From Oscillospiraceae bacterium (lineage in GTDB: Bacteria; Bacillota_A; Clostridia; Oscillospirales; CAG-272), in contig SVUH01000006.1 in assembly GCA_015063335.1 (NCBI GenBank), positions 1 through 64,000 of the forward strand: 64,000 nt of DNA, in the 5' to 3' direction. The notes under the pieces are model-generated. The model saw only the letters and a program-made list of their open reading frames with translations. It had not been told where the DNA came from and did not search any database. Numbering within the stretch: the first letter of the stretch is position 1; each line of letters begins with the position of its first letter. Made by a program: the position numbers and the translations under genes. Positions 30,401-37,148 of this stretch are shown piece after piece.

Positions 30401-32074
30401 ACTGCAAAGATATACCTCGGAGGAGCAGAGATTGGAACGAAAAATGAATATGTAACTTTCGATTCTGCCAACAACTCCTACGACTTTACTGATAAAGCAG
30501 TAGGCAAAACCTTTACGCTAGAGGTATGTCCTGTGAGATATGAGAACGTAGCTGGTATGAAGCAGACGCATACCGTAACCGTTGTAGACGGCTATAACAT
30601 CTATAAGGCTTATGAGCTCAACGTCATGACTAACTGCTCCAACAATATCATGAAGGCTATTGACGGCGCTCCTGCGCTTTACCAGAAGGACGTTGCAACC
30701 GAATTCTTGCGTCAGAAGGGAATTGTTAGACCTGAAACACTTGCAGGTATCGTATTGCATTGCAACCTGAACGTAACTGAAAAAGATATTCCTGCTGAGT
30801 ACATTTGTCACTACACAAGAAACGGTGTAGAAGAGAAGGGACTCTACGATCAGCTCGGTATTTTCCACCGCGAGCTGTCGACGACTCAAAAGACCTTTGC
30901 TATTTACGGAAACTATTATAGTGTTTACTCCTATGAAATTTCTCCCGTAGCGCACAAGGGATTTGGCGGTAACCCCGACGACTTCTCCTCGTCCGATCTG
31001 TTCAAGATCCGCACGTCGACTGACGTATACAGCTCGCTCAATTTGAATATCGAACCTAACCAGATGGTCTTTGATGATTACAAGGTCAACATTCAGGATA
31101 TCTCCACGAGAGATAACGACCCCAACAGTAACGACCAGGCGGCATCTGAGCGTCATATGAGAGGTATTATTTGCTATAAGCTCGGTGCGTGTGTAGCAAA
31201 CGTCACGAATATAAATATTGAGGCTTACCAGACGTCAATGCTTGTAGAGGATGCGAATACCACACTCAACCTCAATAAGTCCAACTTCTACAACGCATGG
31301 CAAGGACACCTCTTCCTCTGGAACGATAACTACGTTCAGCGTTATTTCCAGGGTGACAGTGATAAAACTACCGCGACGGCAGCCTATGCCCGTGACGTTG
31401 TCGTTAACATCACCGAGTCCAGCCTTACTAAGTGCGGAGGTCCCGTTATAATCTCGCAGAGTACGAAAACGGACTTTGCATGTAATAACGGAACAGGTTC
31501 TCAGGTCAATGTGGATGCAGACAGTGATCTTCATACGTACGTAACAGGCCAGGAGGCTTGGTTCGTAGCAGTCGGTCAGACGCAGCTTGCAGCACAGATC
31601 AAGGCGATGAATAGAATGGTAATGCGGTGCCAAAACAATGATTTGTCTCCGTATTACGGATCTCACGGATACCTTTCTACGAAATATATCACCAATGTTG
31701 AAACCGTGAACATGGTCATGGTCAACATGGGCGAGGGCGTAGCCTTTGACGGAAGCGAGAGCTATAACGGCTACTTCAAGCACGGCGACGATGTTGCTAT
31801 GAAGATGTCGAATGGTAAGAACAGTAGAGATCTTTATAGTAATACTACATTAGACATGTACGTCAATGAGTCGAAGAAATTAAACGAGAGGCGCGAGCCC
31901 GCTCCTGTGTTCCAGTCCAGTGGTGGCGGAACCGCACTTACAGACGGTAATACCGGATGCTACGGTCTTGAGACCGGAGCGCTTGGTGCTCCTCAGCAGA
32001 ACTTCTACGCAGGCAGATACATTACGTTGTATTACGCGGGTGTCGGAATCGTTATGGAGTACTATCATCCGTAA
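27401..32074 (+). CDS. Giant lipoprotein with 11 Ig-like repeats and a beta-helix-like C-terminus
   Basis: 1557 residues. A signal peptide ends in a lipobox-like TAC, followed by an acidic EEEEEK spacer. Eleven ~80-residue Ig-like repeats (Big_3-like; pattern ...GxTLDxSxLxVxxxYxDGT...G...LxVSYNG) fill roughly residues 35-935. The last ~620 residues are unlike the repeats and include VxNINIEAYQTSM and VVNITESSL, suggesting a right-handed beta-helix. Start ATG 27401 is preferred over 27338 because AAAGGAAAAAGGA precedes it and a signal peptide begins there. It is the fourth gene after the fused ABC gene; it probably forms a stalk on the outer face. Function unknown. Confidence 0.85.
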   Translation: MKRKLLILLIALLAVTLSFTACFGGKEEEEEKNNSIQSIKVVEGTYPTQVNLGDTPDFSGIKVTVTYADQSTKEVGFADVKISKVDTTTTGSKFVTVTYESSSVKFEIVVIDPEATATVTGIKIVPGSMPTSCFLAHTLDISKLQVEATYNNGRANDALSVSEYTYTTIDTSTPGEKTFTVTYTANPALTDSITIKVLGIANMLVEGNSIGSKIFVGETLDTSNLKVVVYYEDGTSEIVTKADVTLGTIDSTTPGTKKLAISYNGFSIDWSVVVVGTVGMEVEGCPAEVLYGGTLDLSNIKAYLQYTDGTESQELSKNVLTLGSIDTRVVGDQQLKVSYNGTDAFVTIKVVGVESMTVAPNSIVTEILKGGALDTSHAQISVTYTNGKSAIIDAGAFVDLNGFDGNVGGNQVIKVAYLNSTIEHSIKVCTVTELYVEGINKVLPAGTPVDLTNMVVYGYYNDTAHTRTPEPIPVDSITTTVADINENEDVLNSEENKSFFVKYSGDLGAAELKVTITTTPPVLSGIRIDRFPEAIGLGGKYNNDAVVVYAVYSNDDEEPLTTGCAISIETDKVGDATLTVTYEGMKDEKTVKVLPITKMEVSGIADVVDKGGVLDTSGVQVIVTFSDGTYTDSRTVSVNDGVTVSDPDTKTGGDKTLTVKYLGSETTFAYHVKAVTGISIVGGTISSEIRDGYGLDDSSLMIKITYTNGDVVRRNAKEIGAETAGTQKGSTTFSVTYENCTAEMPLTPISIFVDPTGVIQTLSALNGTVPAEVRQGATLNYADLRLSVTYYKIVDGNVQLFVYLVGIDDDYLKITPETFDTSTTGDKAITFTYKCGGYEGSTSANISVIGVKPAEEGGVEIVSGILPFVVQGDTVNTDNISIKVTYTNGFYTYVGNGANGVTFDEYSTANVGKITFTVRVFGVPATKEIEVVAPPSTDGIIFGTLLPDELVARDSYKKNFRDQKSEYRVGDDNPYYFNLNVISLDENDNIVEVPGSEVPTTAKIYLGGAEIGTKNEYVTFDSANNSYDFTDKAVGKTFTLEVCPVRYENVAGMKQTHTVTVVDGYNIYKAYELNVMTNCSNNIMKAIDGAPALYQKDVATEFLRQKGIVRPETLAGIVLHCNLNVTEKDIPAEYICHYTRNGVEEKGLYDQLGIFHRELSTTQKTFAIYGNYYSVYSYEISPVAHKGFGGNPDDFSSSDLFKIRTSTDVYSSLNLNIEPNQMVFDDYKVNIQDISTRDNDPNSNDQAASERHMRGIICYKLGACVANVTNINIEAYQTSMLVEDANTTLNLNKSNFYNAWQGHLFLWNDNYVQRYFQGDSDKTTATAAYARDVVVNITESSLTKCGGPVIISQSTKTDFACNNGTGSQVNVDADSDLHTYVTGQEAWFVAVGQTQLAAQIKAMNRMVMRCQNNDLSPYYGSHGYLSTKYITNVETVNMVMVNMGEGVAFDGSESYNGYFKHGDDVAMKMSNGKNSRDLYSNTTLDMYVNESKKLNERREPAPVFQSSGGGTALTDGNTGCYGLETGALGAPQQNFYAGRYITLYYAGVGIVMEYYHP

Positions 32075-32112
32075 TGATGTTGGGATGTAAAGTTCTGACT
32101 AAATAAAATCTC

Positions 32113-32148
32113 CCACCGCAGAGGAAAGTTCCTCTGCGGTGGTTTTTT
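32113..32148 (+). terminator. Terminator of the ABC/Ig-like operon
   Basis: Perfect 14-bp stem CCACCGCAGAGGAA/TTCCTCTGCGGTGG, then TTTTTT. Confidence 0.95.
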
Positions 32149-32273
32149 ATGCAGCAGAGCAAAATTCCTTATTTGGAACTTAAATATCAAACAAATAAAG
32201 AAAATTTTATAAAAATATCCATTTTAAGAAAGAAAAATGTAGAAAATATTTAGCATTGTCCTGTTTTTTGTAC

Positions 32274-32290
32274 ATATCATATGATATAAT
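32274..32290 (+). promoter_or_regulatory. Extended -10 promoter overlapped by a perfect palindrome
   Basis: TGATATAAT ends at 32290 (TATAAT 32285-32290 with a TG extension). It overlaps the 14-bp palindrome ATATCATATGATAT (32274-32287), which could be an operator. No convincing -35 was found. Confidence 0.5.
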
Positions 32291-32312
32291 AAAGGTGCAG
32301 AGAGGAAGAAAT

Positions 32313-32366
32313 ATGAAAGGCAACTCTCGCAAATTTAAAAAGGCAGGTACTGAAAATGAATGCTGA
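32313..32366 (+). CDS. Leader micro-ORF (17 residues)
   Basis: MKGNSRKFKKAGTENEC, a basic short peptide with a good SD (GAGGAAG) placed 5-6 nt upstream of the ATG. Its end overlaps the start of the next small ORF in another frame by 11 nt, so ribosomes translating it would be delivered to the second start. It may be only a translational leader; too short to assign a family. Confidence 0.4.
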   Translation: MKGNSRKFKKAGTENEC

Positions 32367-32520
32367 AATGAATTTTGAAAGAAAGTCTATAATGGAAGAA
32401 AATAAGGAAATGGGTATCGTTTCCGAGAACTGCAACTGCTCCGTTTTCTCTATGGCAACGGTCGTTGCTGGCGTACTTATGGTAATAGGCGCGGTGGTTT
32501 ACGCAATAGCTACTCTTTGA
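32356..32520 (+). CDS. Small single-pass membrane protein (54 residues)
   Basis: MNAEMNFERKSIMEENKEMG starts a charged N-terminus. This is followed by two cysteines (NCNCS) and one hydrophobic helix (about residues 32-53, rich in Val, Ala and Gly), ending IATL. Predicted: a small membrane protein with a cytoplasmic N-terminus. Its own SD is poor, but it overlaps the upstream micro-ORF, consistent with translational coupling. An internal ATG at 32392 is another possible start. Not recognised. Confidence 0.5.
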   Translation: MNAEMNFERKSIMEENKEMGIVSENCNCSVFSMATVVAGVLMVIGAVVYAIATL

Positions 32521-32595
32521 TTTGGGGTACTTGATTTTCGTGCCGATCTGTGATAGAATATATTCGGTACATAAATATTCATCTTGGGGGTCGGC

Positions 32596-33582
32596 ATGGC
32601 GAAAAGCTCCAATCAGAAATTAAAGCTTCTGTATCTCATGAAAATATTTCTCGAAAAGACTGACGAGACTCACGGACTTACGCTCAGAGAGCTGTCCGAC
32701 GAGCTTGCCGCGTACGAGATACGCGCGGAGAGAAAAAGTCTTTACGACGATATTGAGCTGCTTCGGGTGTACGGGCTTGACGTGTGCGTCGTGCGAGATA
32801 GACAAGTCAGATATTATCTCGGCTCGCGTAGCTTTGCGCTTGCGGAGCTTAAGCTGTTGGTTGATGCCGTTCAGTTCTCAAAATTTATAACCGCCAAGAA
32901 AAGCGCCTCGCTTATCAAAAAGCTTGAGGGCTTAGGAAGCCGTTATCAGGCGTCGCAGCTTCATAGACAAGTCGAGGTCAGCGAGCGTCTTAAAGCAGAG
33001 AATGAGGAAATTTTCTGCAACGTTGATATGATACATAGGGCGATCTCCGAAAACAGAAAGATCTGTTTCAGATATTTTGAATGGGACGCGCAAAAAAAAC
33101 GCGTATTGCGTCGCGACGGAGCTTTCTATTGCGTCAGCCCTTGGGCGCTTACGTGGGACGACGAGAATTATTATATGGTAGCCTTTGACGGCGAGGCAGA
33201 GCGCATTAAGCATTACCGCGTTGACAAGATGCTGGAGATATATATGGATAAGTCCGCGCGCGAGGGGCAGCAGCAGTTTTCCGCACTCGATATGCAAAGA
33301 TACTCAAAGCAAGCCTTCGGAATGTACGGCGGTGAGCTTTGTAACGTGAGAATGTCGTGCGATGTCTCGATGGCGGGAGTCGTTATCGACAGATTTGGTA
33401 CTGATATAATCATTGCCAATCACGGCGAGCGATTTGAATTTACCGCAAAGGTAATGCTCAGCCCGACCTTTTATTCCTGGGTGCTCGGATTTGGAAACAA
33501 GATAACCGTGGTATCTCCCGATGACGTTCGCAGGACGGTAAAGGGAATTGCCGAAGAAGCCTTTTTGGCGTATAAGGACTGA
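32596..33582 (+). CDS. WYL-domain transcriptional regulator
   Basis: 328 residues. N-terminal winged-helix (HTH_11-type; LTLRELSDELAAYEIRAERKS), then a WYL domain in the middle (FRYFEWDAQKK ... YCVSPWALTWDDENYYMVAF ... HYRVDKM) and the WCX C-terminal part. WYL regulators sense small ligands or nucleic acids and often control stress or defence genes. ATG 32596 is chosen with a G-rich SD just upstream. It is followed by its own terminator. Targets are not visible, though the palindrome-controlled small ORFs just upstream are candidates. Confidence 0.88.
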   Translation: MAKSSNQKLKLLYLMKIFLEKTDETHGLTLRELSDELAAYEIRAERKSLYDDIELLRVYGLDVCVVRDRQVRYYLGSRSFALAELKLLVDAVQFSKFITAKKSASLIKKLEGLGSRYQASQLHRQVEVSERLKAENEEIFCNVDMIHRAISENRKICFRYFEWDAQKKRVLRRDGAFYCVSPWALTWDDENYYMVAFDGEAERIKHYRVDKMLEIYMDKSAREGQQQFSALDMQRYSKQAFGMYGGELCNVRMSCDVSMAGVVIDRFGTDIIIANHGERFEFTAKVMLSPTFYSWVLGFGNKITVVSPDDVRRTVKGIAEEAFLAYKD

Positions 33583-33603
33583 ATATTATATTTGAAGATT
33601 TAA

Positions 33604-33633
33604 AGCAGGCAGATCGCACTCTGCCTGCTTTTT
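33604..33633 (+). terminator. Terminator after WYL regulator
   Basis: AGCAGGCAGA/TCTGCCTGCT stem followed by TTTTGCTTTT. Confidence 0.9.
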
Positions 33634-33678
33634 GCTTTTAATTTGTTTTTAAAAAAATAAAAAAATTCAAAAAAGGTA

Positions 33679-33706
33679 TTGACATTTGAAATTTTTATGA
33701 TATAAT
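33679..33706 (+). promoter_or_regulatory. Promoter of the perR cluster
   Basis: TTGACA (33679-33684), 16-nt spacer, TATAAT (33701-33706). Confidence 0.8.
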
Positions 33707-33708
33707 AA

Positions 33709-33730
33709 TATCAAGAACAATTCTTAATAA
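33709..33730 (+). promoter_or_regulatory. Putative PerR/Fur-type operator
   Basis: AAGAACAATTCTT (33713-33725) is a dyad over the predicted transcription start, flanked by AT-rich bases (TATC...AATA). It suits autoregulation by the Fur-family protein encoded just downstream, but it is not an exact Bacillus PerR box. Confidence 0.45.
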
Positions 33731-33742
33731 GGAGTTATTCCA

Positions 33743-34144
33743 ATGAAAGAATCGAATAAAGAAAAAAGGAATACACTGCAAAAGAGAATTGTTTCGGACG
33801 TTTTTTGCAGCATGGACAATCATCCCTCAGCCGGAATGGTTTACGAAGCTGTGAGCGAGAAATTCCCTGGTATCAGCAAGGCGACGGTCTACCGCTTGCT
33901 TGCGGAGGCAGCCGAGGAAGGGAAGATTCAGCGGCTGAAGCTCTCGGACGCAAACGACCGATACGACATCACTACCACAAAGCATTATCACGTGGTTTGC
34001 AGATGTTGCGGCTCGGTTGCCGACGTTGATGCCGACGTTGATGACGCGCTTATGGCAAGCAAAGCTTTCGGACATCAGGGATTTGAGGTGGAAAAATGCC
34101 ACGTCGAGTTTGTGGGTGTCTGCGAGAAATGTCAAATCAACTAA
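33743..34144 (+). CDS. perR: PerR-like Fur-family regulator
   Basis: 133 residues. Winged helix with SKATVYRLLAEAAEEG, the regulatory metal region TTTKHYHVVC, and a structural zinc site made of CRCC ... CEKC. Fur-family members with a downstream rubrerythrin in Clostridia are usually PerR, which senses H2O2 by metal-catalysed His oxidation and derepresses peroxide-defence genes. It heads a cluster with reverse rubrerythrin, a BFD-like [2Fe-2S] protein and rubredoxin, and a dyad operator overlaps its promoter. Fe- versus Mn-sensing cannot be told from sequence. Confidence 0.85.
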   Translation: MKESNKEKRNTLQKRIVSDVFCSMDNHPSAGMVYEAVSEKFPGISKATVYRLLAEAAEEGKIQRLKLSDANDRYDITTTKHYHVVCRCCGSVADVDADVDDALMASKAFGHQGFEVEKCHVEFVGVCEKCQIN

Positions 34145-34188
34145 CTCAAAAATAAAATTTTTTAAAAGAAAAAAGGAGAAAATTTATC

Positions 34189-34734
34189 ATGGCAAAGTTT
34201 GTATGTTCTGTATGCGGTTACGTTCACGAGGGAGATGCTGCTCCCGAAAGATGCCCCCAGTGCAAGGTTCCTGCGGAGAAGTTCAATAAGCAGGACGAGG
34301 GCAAGATGACTTGGGCAGCTGAGCACGTTGTAGGCGTAGCAGAGGGCGCCCCCGAGGATATTATCATGGATCTTCGCGCAAATTACATGGGCGAGTGCAC
34401 CGAGGTTGGTATGTACCTCGCAATGGCAAGAGTTGCACACCGCGAGGGCTATCCCGAGATAGGTCTTTACTGGGAAAAGGCAGCTTACGAGGAGGCAGAG
34501 CATGCAGCAAAGTTTGCAGAGCTTCTCGGCGAGGTCGTAACGGACAGCACAAAGAAGAACCTTGAAATGAGAGTTGCGGCTGAGAACGGCGCGACCGAGG
34601 GCAAGTTCGACCTTGCAAAGAGAGCAAAGGCTCTTAACCTTGACGCTATCCACGACACTGTTCACGAGATGGCTCGCGACGAGGCTCGGCACGGCAAGGC
34701 GTTCCAGGGTCTGCTTGAGAGATACTTCGGCTAA
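34189..34734 (+). CDS. Reverse rubrerythrin (NADH peroxidase)
   Basis: 181 residues. Reverse rubrerythrins reduce H2O2 to water with electrons passed from NADH through rubredoxin-type carriers. The N-terminal rubredoxin domain ([10 protein letters not shown] ... CPQC, residues 5-25) comes first, opposite to classical rubrerythrin. The ferritin-like four-helix diiron domain follows with ExxH motifs (ECTEVG, EEAEHA, DEARHG). The SD AAAGGAG precedes the ATG. Cluster position behind perR and before BFD-like and rubredoxin genes fits a peroxide-inducible unit. Confidence 0.93.
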   Translation: MAKFVCSVCGYVHEGDAAPERCPQCKVPAEKFNKQDEGKMTWAAEHVVGVAEGAPEDIIMDLRANYMGECTEVGMYLAMARVAHREGYPEIGLYWEKAAYEEAEHAAKFAELLGEVVTDSTKKNLEMRVAAENGATEGKFDLAKRAKALNLDAIHDTVHEMARDEARHGKAFQGLLERYFG

Positions 34735-34770
34735 TAAAGCAACATAGTTCCGTCATAGGAGGAGAGAACA

Positions 34771-34971
34771 ATGCAAGAAAATTACATGGTGTGCAACTGC
34801 AAGCAGGTAAGCTACGCGGATATTGCCAACGCGCTTGATGCTAACAAAAATTTTGATTCGGTGCTTGAGGCTTTTGACGACGTTCAGAAGGTAACTCATT
34901 GCTCCACGGGTTGTGGCGGATGCCACCAAAAGGTGCTTGATCTCATCTCAGAGATTATGATGGGTAAATAA
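34771..34971 (+). CDS. BFD-like [2Fe-2S]-binding protein
   Basis: 66 residues. BFD-like domain with four cysteines, CNC near the start and CSTGCGGC near residue 45-51, the pattern that binds a [2Fe-2S] cluster in bacterioferritin-associated ferredoxin and NirB-type domains. AGGAGGAG lies upstream. Between reverse rubrerythrin and rubredoxin it most likely passes electrons in peroxide reduction; that is inferred from position. Confidence 0.82.
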   Translation: MQENYMVCNCKQVSYADIANALDANKNFDSVLEAFDDVQKVTHCSTGCGGCHQKVLDLISEIMMGK

Positions 34972-35034
34972 GTAAAAAGTTAATAAACCAACGACGAATT
35001 AGGCATTTTAAAGAAAAAACAGGAGGAAGATCCA

Positions 35035-35190
35035 ATGAAGTACGTATGCCCTTGTGGCTATGAATACGACCCCGCGATTGGCGATCCTGATAACGGAATC
35101 GCACCCGGTACGGCTTGGGAGGACGTCCCCGCCGATTTCGTGTGTCCCGTGTGCGGTCTTGATAAGGATTCATTCGAGGCAGAGGAGTAA
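35035..35190 (+). CDS. Rubredoxin with CxC first knuckle
   Basis: 51 residues: [20 protein letters not shown], then [20 protein letters not shown] and an acidic end. Typical rubredoxins read CxxCG at the first knuckle; here it is C5-P-C7-G, one residue short, while the second knuckle (CPVC) is normal. The rest of the fold-defining residues (GDPDNGI, W, [10 protein letters not shown]) are intact, so the gene is not degenerate. SD AGGAGGAAGA precedes ATG 35035. It is the last gene of the peroxide-defence cluster and would donate electrons to reverse rubrerythrin. Confidence 0.9.
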   Translation: MKYVCPCGYEYDPAIGDPDNGIAPGTAWEDVPADFVCPVCGLDKDSFEAEE

Positions 35191-35207
35191 TTAAATAAAA
35201 TTTCAAC

Positions 35208-35235
35208 GGGCAGCCCTCGGGCTGCCCTATTTTTT
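35208..35235 (+). terminator. Terminator of the perR cluster
   Basis: GGGCAGCCC/GGGCTGCCC hairpin followed by a T-run. Confidence 0.9.
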
Positions 35236-35298
35236 GCTTTTTTGATATTGTGACTGATAACCTCGACGATAATCTTGAAGATGATATTGAAAAAAGTC

Positions 35299-35327
35299 TT
35301 GAAAAACGGCAATATTTATGCTATAAT
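35299..35327 (+). promoter_or_regulatory. Promoter of the GH2 locus
   Basis: TTGAAA (35299-35304), 17-nt spacer, TATAAT (35322-35327). It is intact even though the gene behind it is interrupted. Confidence 0.65.
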
Positions 35328-35383
35328 CACCCTGTATAATTGTAACATTATACTTAGAATATTTATGTTTTACCGAGGTTAGA

Positions 35384-37131
35384 ATGAAAATTATTCCCAG
35401 AAATGAGCATCCGCGGCCTGACCGAAAGAGAGCTGATTGGCTGTGTCTTAACGGAACTTGGGATTTTGAAATTGATAATGCCAAGGTCGGCGTATATAAA
35501 AAGTATTTTGAGCGCAAGGAGCTCGATTCGAAAATAGTAGTACCTTTCTGCCCCGAGAGTGAGCTTTCGGGAATCGGAAACACGGATTTTATGAATGCTG
35601 TCTGGTATCGCAGAGATATTGATATTCCCGCGGAATGAAGCGGAAAAAGGATACTTTTGCACGTTGACGCTTGCGATTATGAGACAACGGTGTACGTTAA
35701 CGGCAAAAGAGTCGGCTCGCATTGCGGCGGCTACACCTCCTTCCAATTTGATATCACGGACAAGCTTTTGGATAGCGAAAACTACGTAACGATCCACGCT
35801 GTCGACGATATCGCGACGGAGCGTCAGGTGTCGTGCAAGCAATCCCGCCCACTCGGCTCAAGCGGTTGCTTCTATACGAGAACTACGGGAATCTGGCAGA
35901 GGGTCTGACTTGAAGCCGTAGAGGCGGCTCACGTCACAGCCTACAAGACCTACCCCAACATCTCCGAGCCCTCCTTGGGACTTGAGGTGTTAACGAGCGA
36001 TGCTGCCATCGGAGCATCTCTTAAGGTTTCTGCATATTACGAAGGACGTCTTGTGGGAGAGGGAAGTGCGACGGTTGCTTCTGCCTCAACTATGCTGAAT
36101 ATCTCCCTTGCCGAAAAGCATCTTTGGGAGTGCGGAAACGGAAGACGTTACGATCTTGAGTTTTCTCTTACAAAGGACGGAAAGACCGATCTTATGAGCG
36201 GCTATTTTGGACTTCGCGAGGTTGCTCTTTCAAAGGAAAAGGGATTTCAGCTTAACGGGAAGACGGTATACGGCAGATTCGTTCTTGATCAGGGCTACTT
36301 CCCGACGGTATTTACACAGCCCCCACGGACGACGCGCTCGTGTTTGACATCGAGGCTTCCATGAAGTGTGGATTTAACGGCGCAAGACTTCATCAAAAGG
36401 GCTTTGAGCCACGCTTCCTTTATCACGCAGACAGACTTGGATACATGGTTTGGGCAGAGACGGGCAATTGGGGACTTGACTGGACTCTTGAGGGAAACAT
36501 ATATAATTTCCTTCCCGAATGGCTTGAGGAGATGGAGAGAGACTTTTCGCACCCCTCGCTCATAGGCTGGTGTCCCTTTAACGAAACGTGGGACCTTCAC
36601 GGCAGAGCGCAGTGCGTTCATCTCCTTGATACCGTTTACGACGTCACCAAGGCGATAGATAAGACGCGCCCCGTTATCACGTCGAGCGGCTCGCTTCCTA
36701 CCAAGCGCACCGACGTGCACGACGTGCACGATTACGAGCAGGATCCCGAAAAGCTGAAAACGATATTTGACGATATCGACAATGGAATAATCAAGGATCA
36801 GCTTTACAGATGGCATCCCAAAAAGCAAAAATACAATACGAAGCTTCCCATATTCGTCAGTGAGTACGGCGGCATCAAATGGGTACTCAACAAGGCGGAG
36901 GACGCATGGGGCTACGGAAAGAGCGTTATGGACGAGGAAGCATTCTTCGAGCGTCTTGAGGGCTTGACGGATGTGCTTCTCGAAAACGAAAACGTGTTTG
37001 CGTACTGCTACACCCAGCTTACGGACGTTGAACAAGAGCAGAACGGACCTTTGACTTATCAGCGAGAGTTTAAGTTCGCTCCCGAAAAATACCACAGAAT
37101 ATTTTCAAAAAAAGCGAAAATCGAAGAATGA
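35384..37131 (+). pseudogene. Glycoside hydrolase family 2 gene, interrupted
   Basis: About 582 residues if repaired. GH2 enzymes (beta-galactosidase, glucuronidase or mannosidase types) have an N-terminal sugar-binding domain, an Ig-like domain and a TIM barrel. The reading frame is cut by TGA at 35636-35638 and TGA at 35906-35908; both stand where family members have Trp (IPAE-W-SGKR and TTGIWQRV-W-LEAV). A missing base near 36303 (FP then DGIYTAPTDDAL in another frame) causes a frameshift. The catalytic Glu residues survive in NETWDLH and FVSEYGG. Other Trp codons are TGG and TGA is a stop in neighbours, so recent decay is likeliest. Start ATG with GAGG upstream. Confidence 0.85.
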
Positions 37132-37148
37132 TTTGAGAGGGAAATAAT

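Noticed and set aside
36295..36310. Programmed ribosomal frameshift in the GH2 gene
   Set aside because: No slippery heptamer or downstream structure is evident, and two nonsense codons precede it; simple base loss explains it.
35384..37131. Genome-wide recoding of UGA to Trp
   Set aside because: Many intact genes here end in TGA (for example 386, TraX, the SDR gene, enolase) and Trp is otherwise TGG, so global recoding is not supported.
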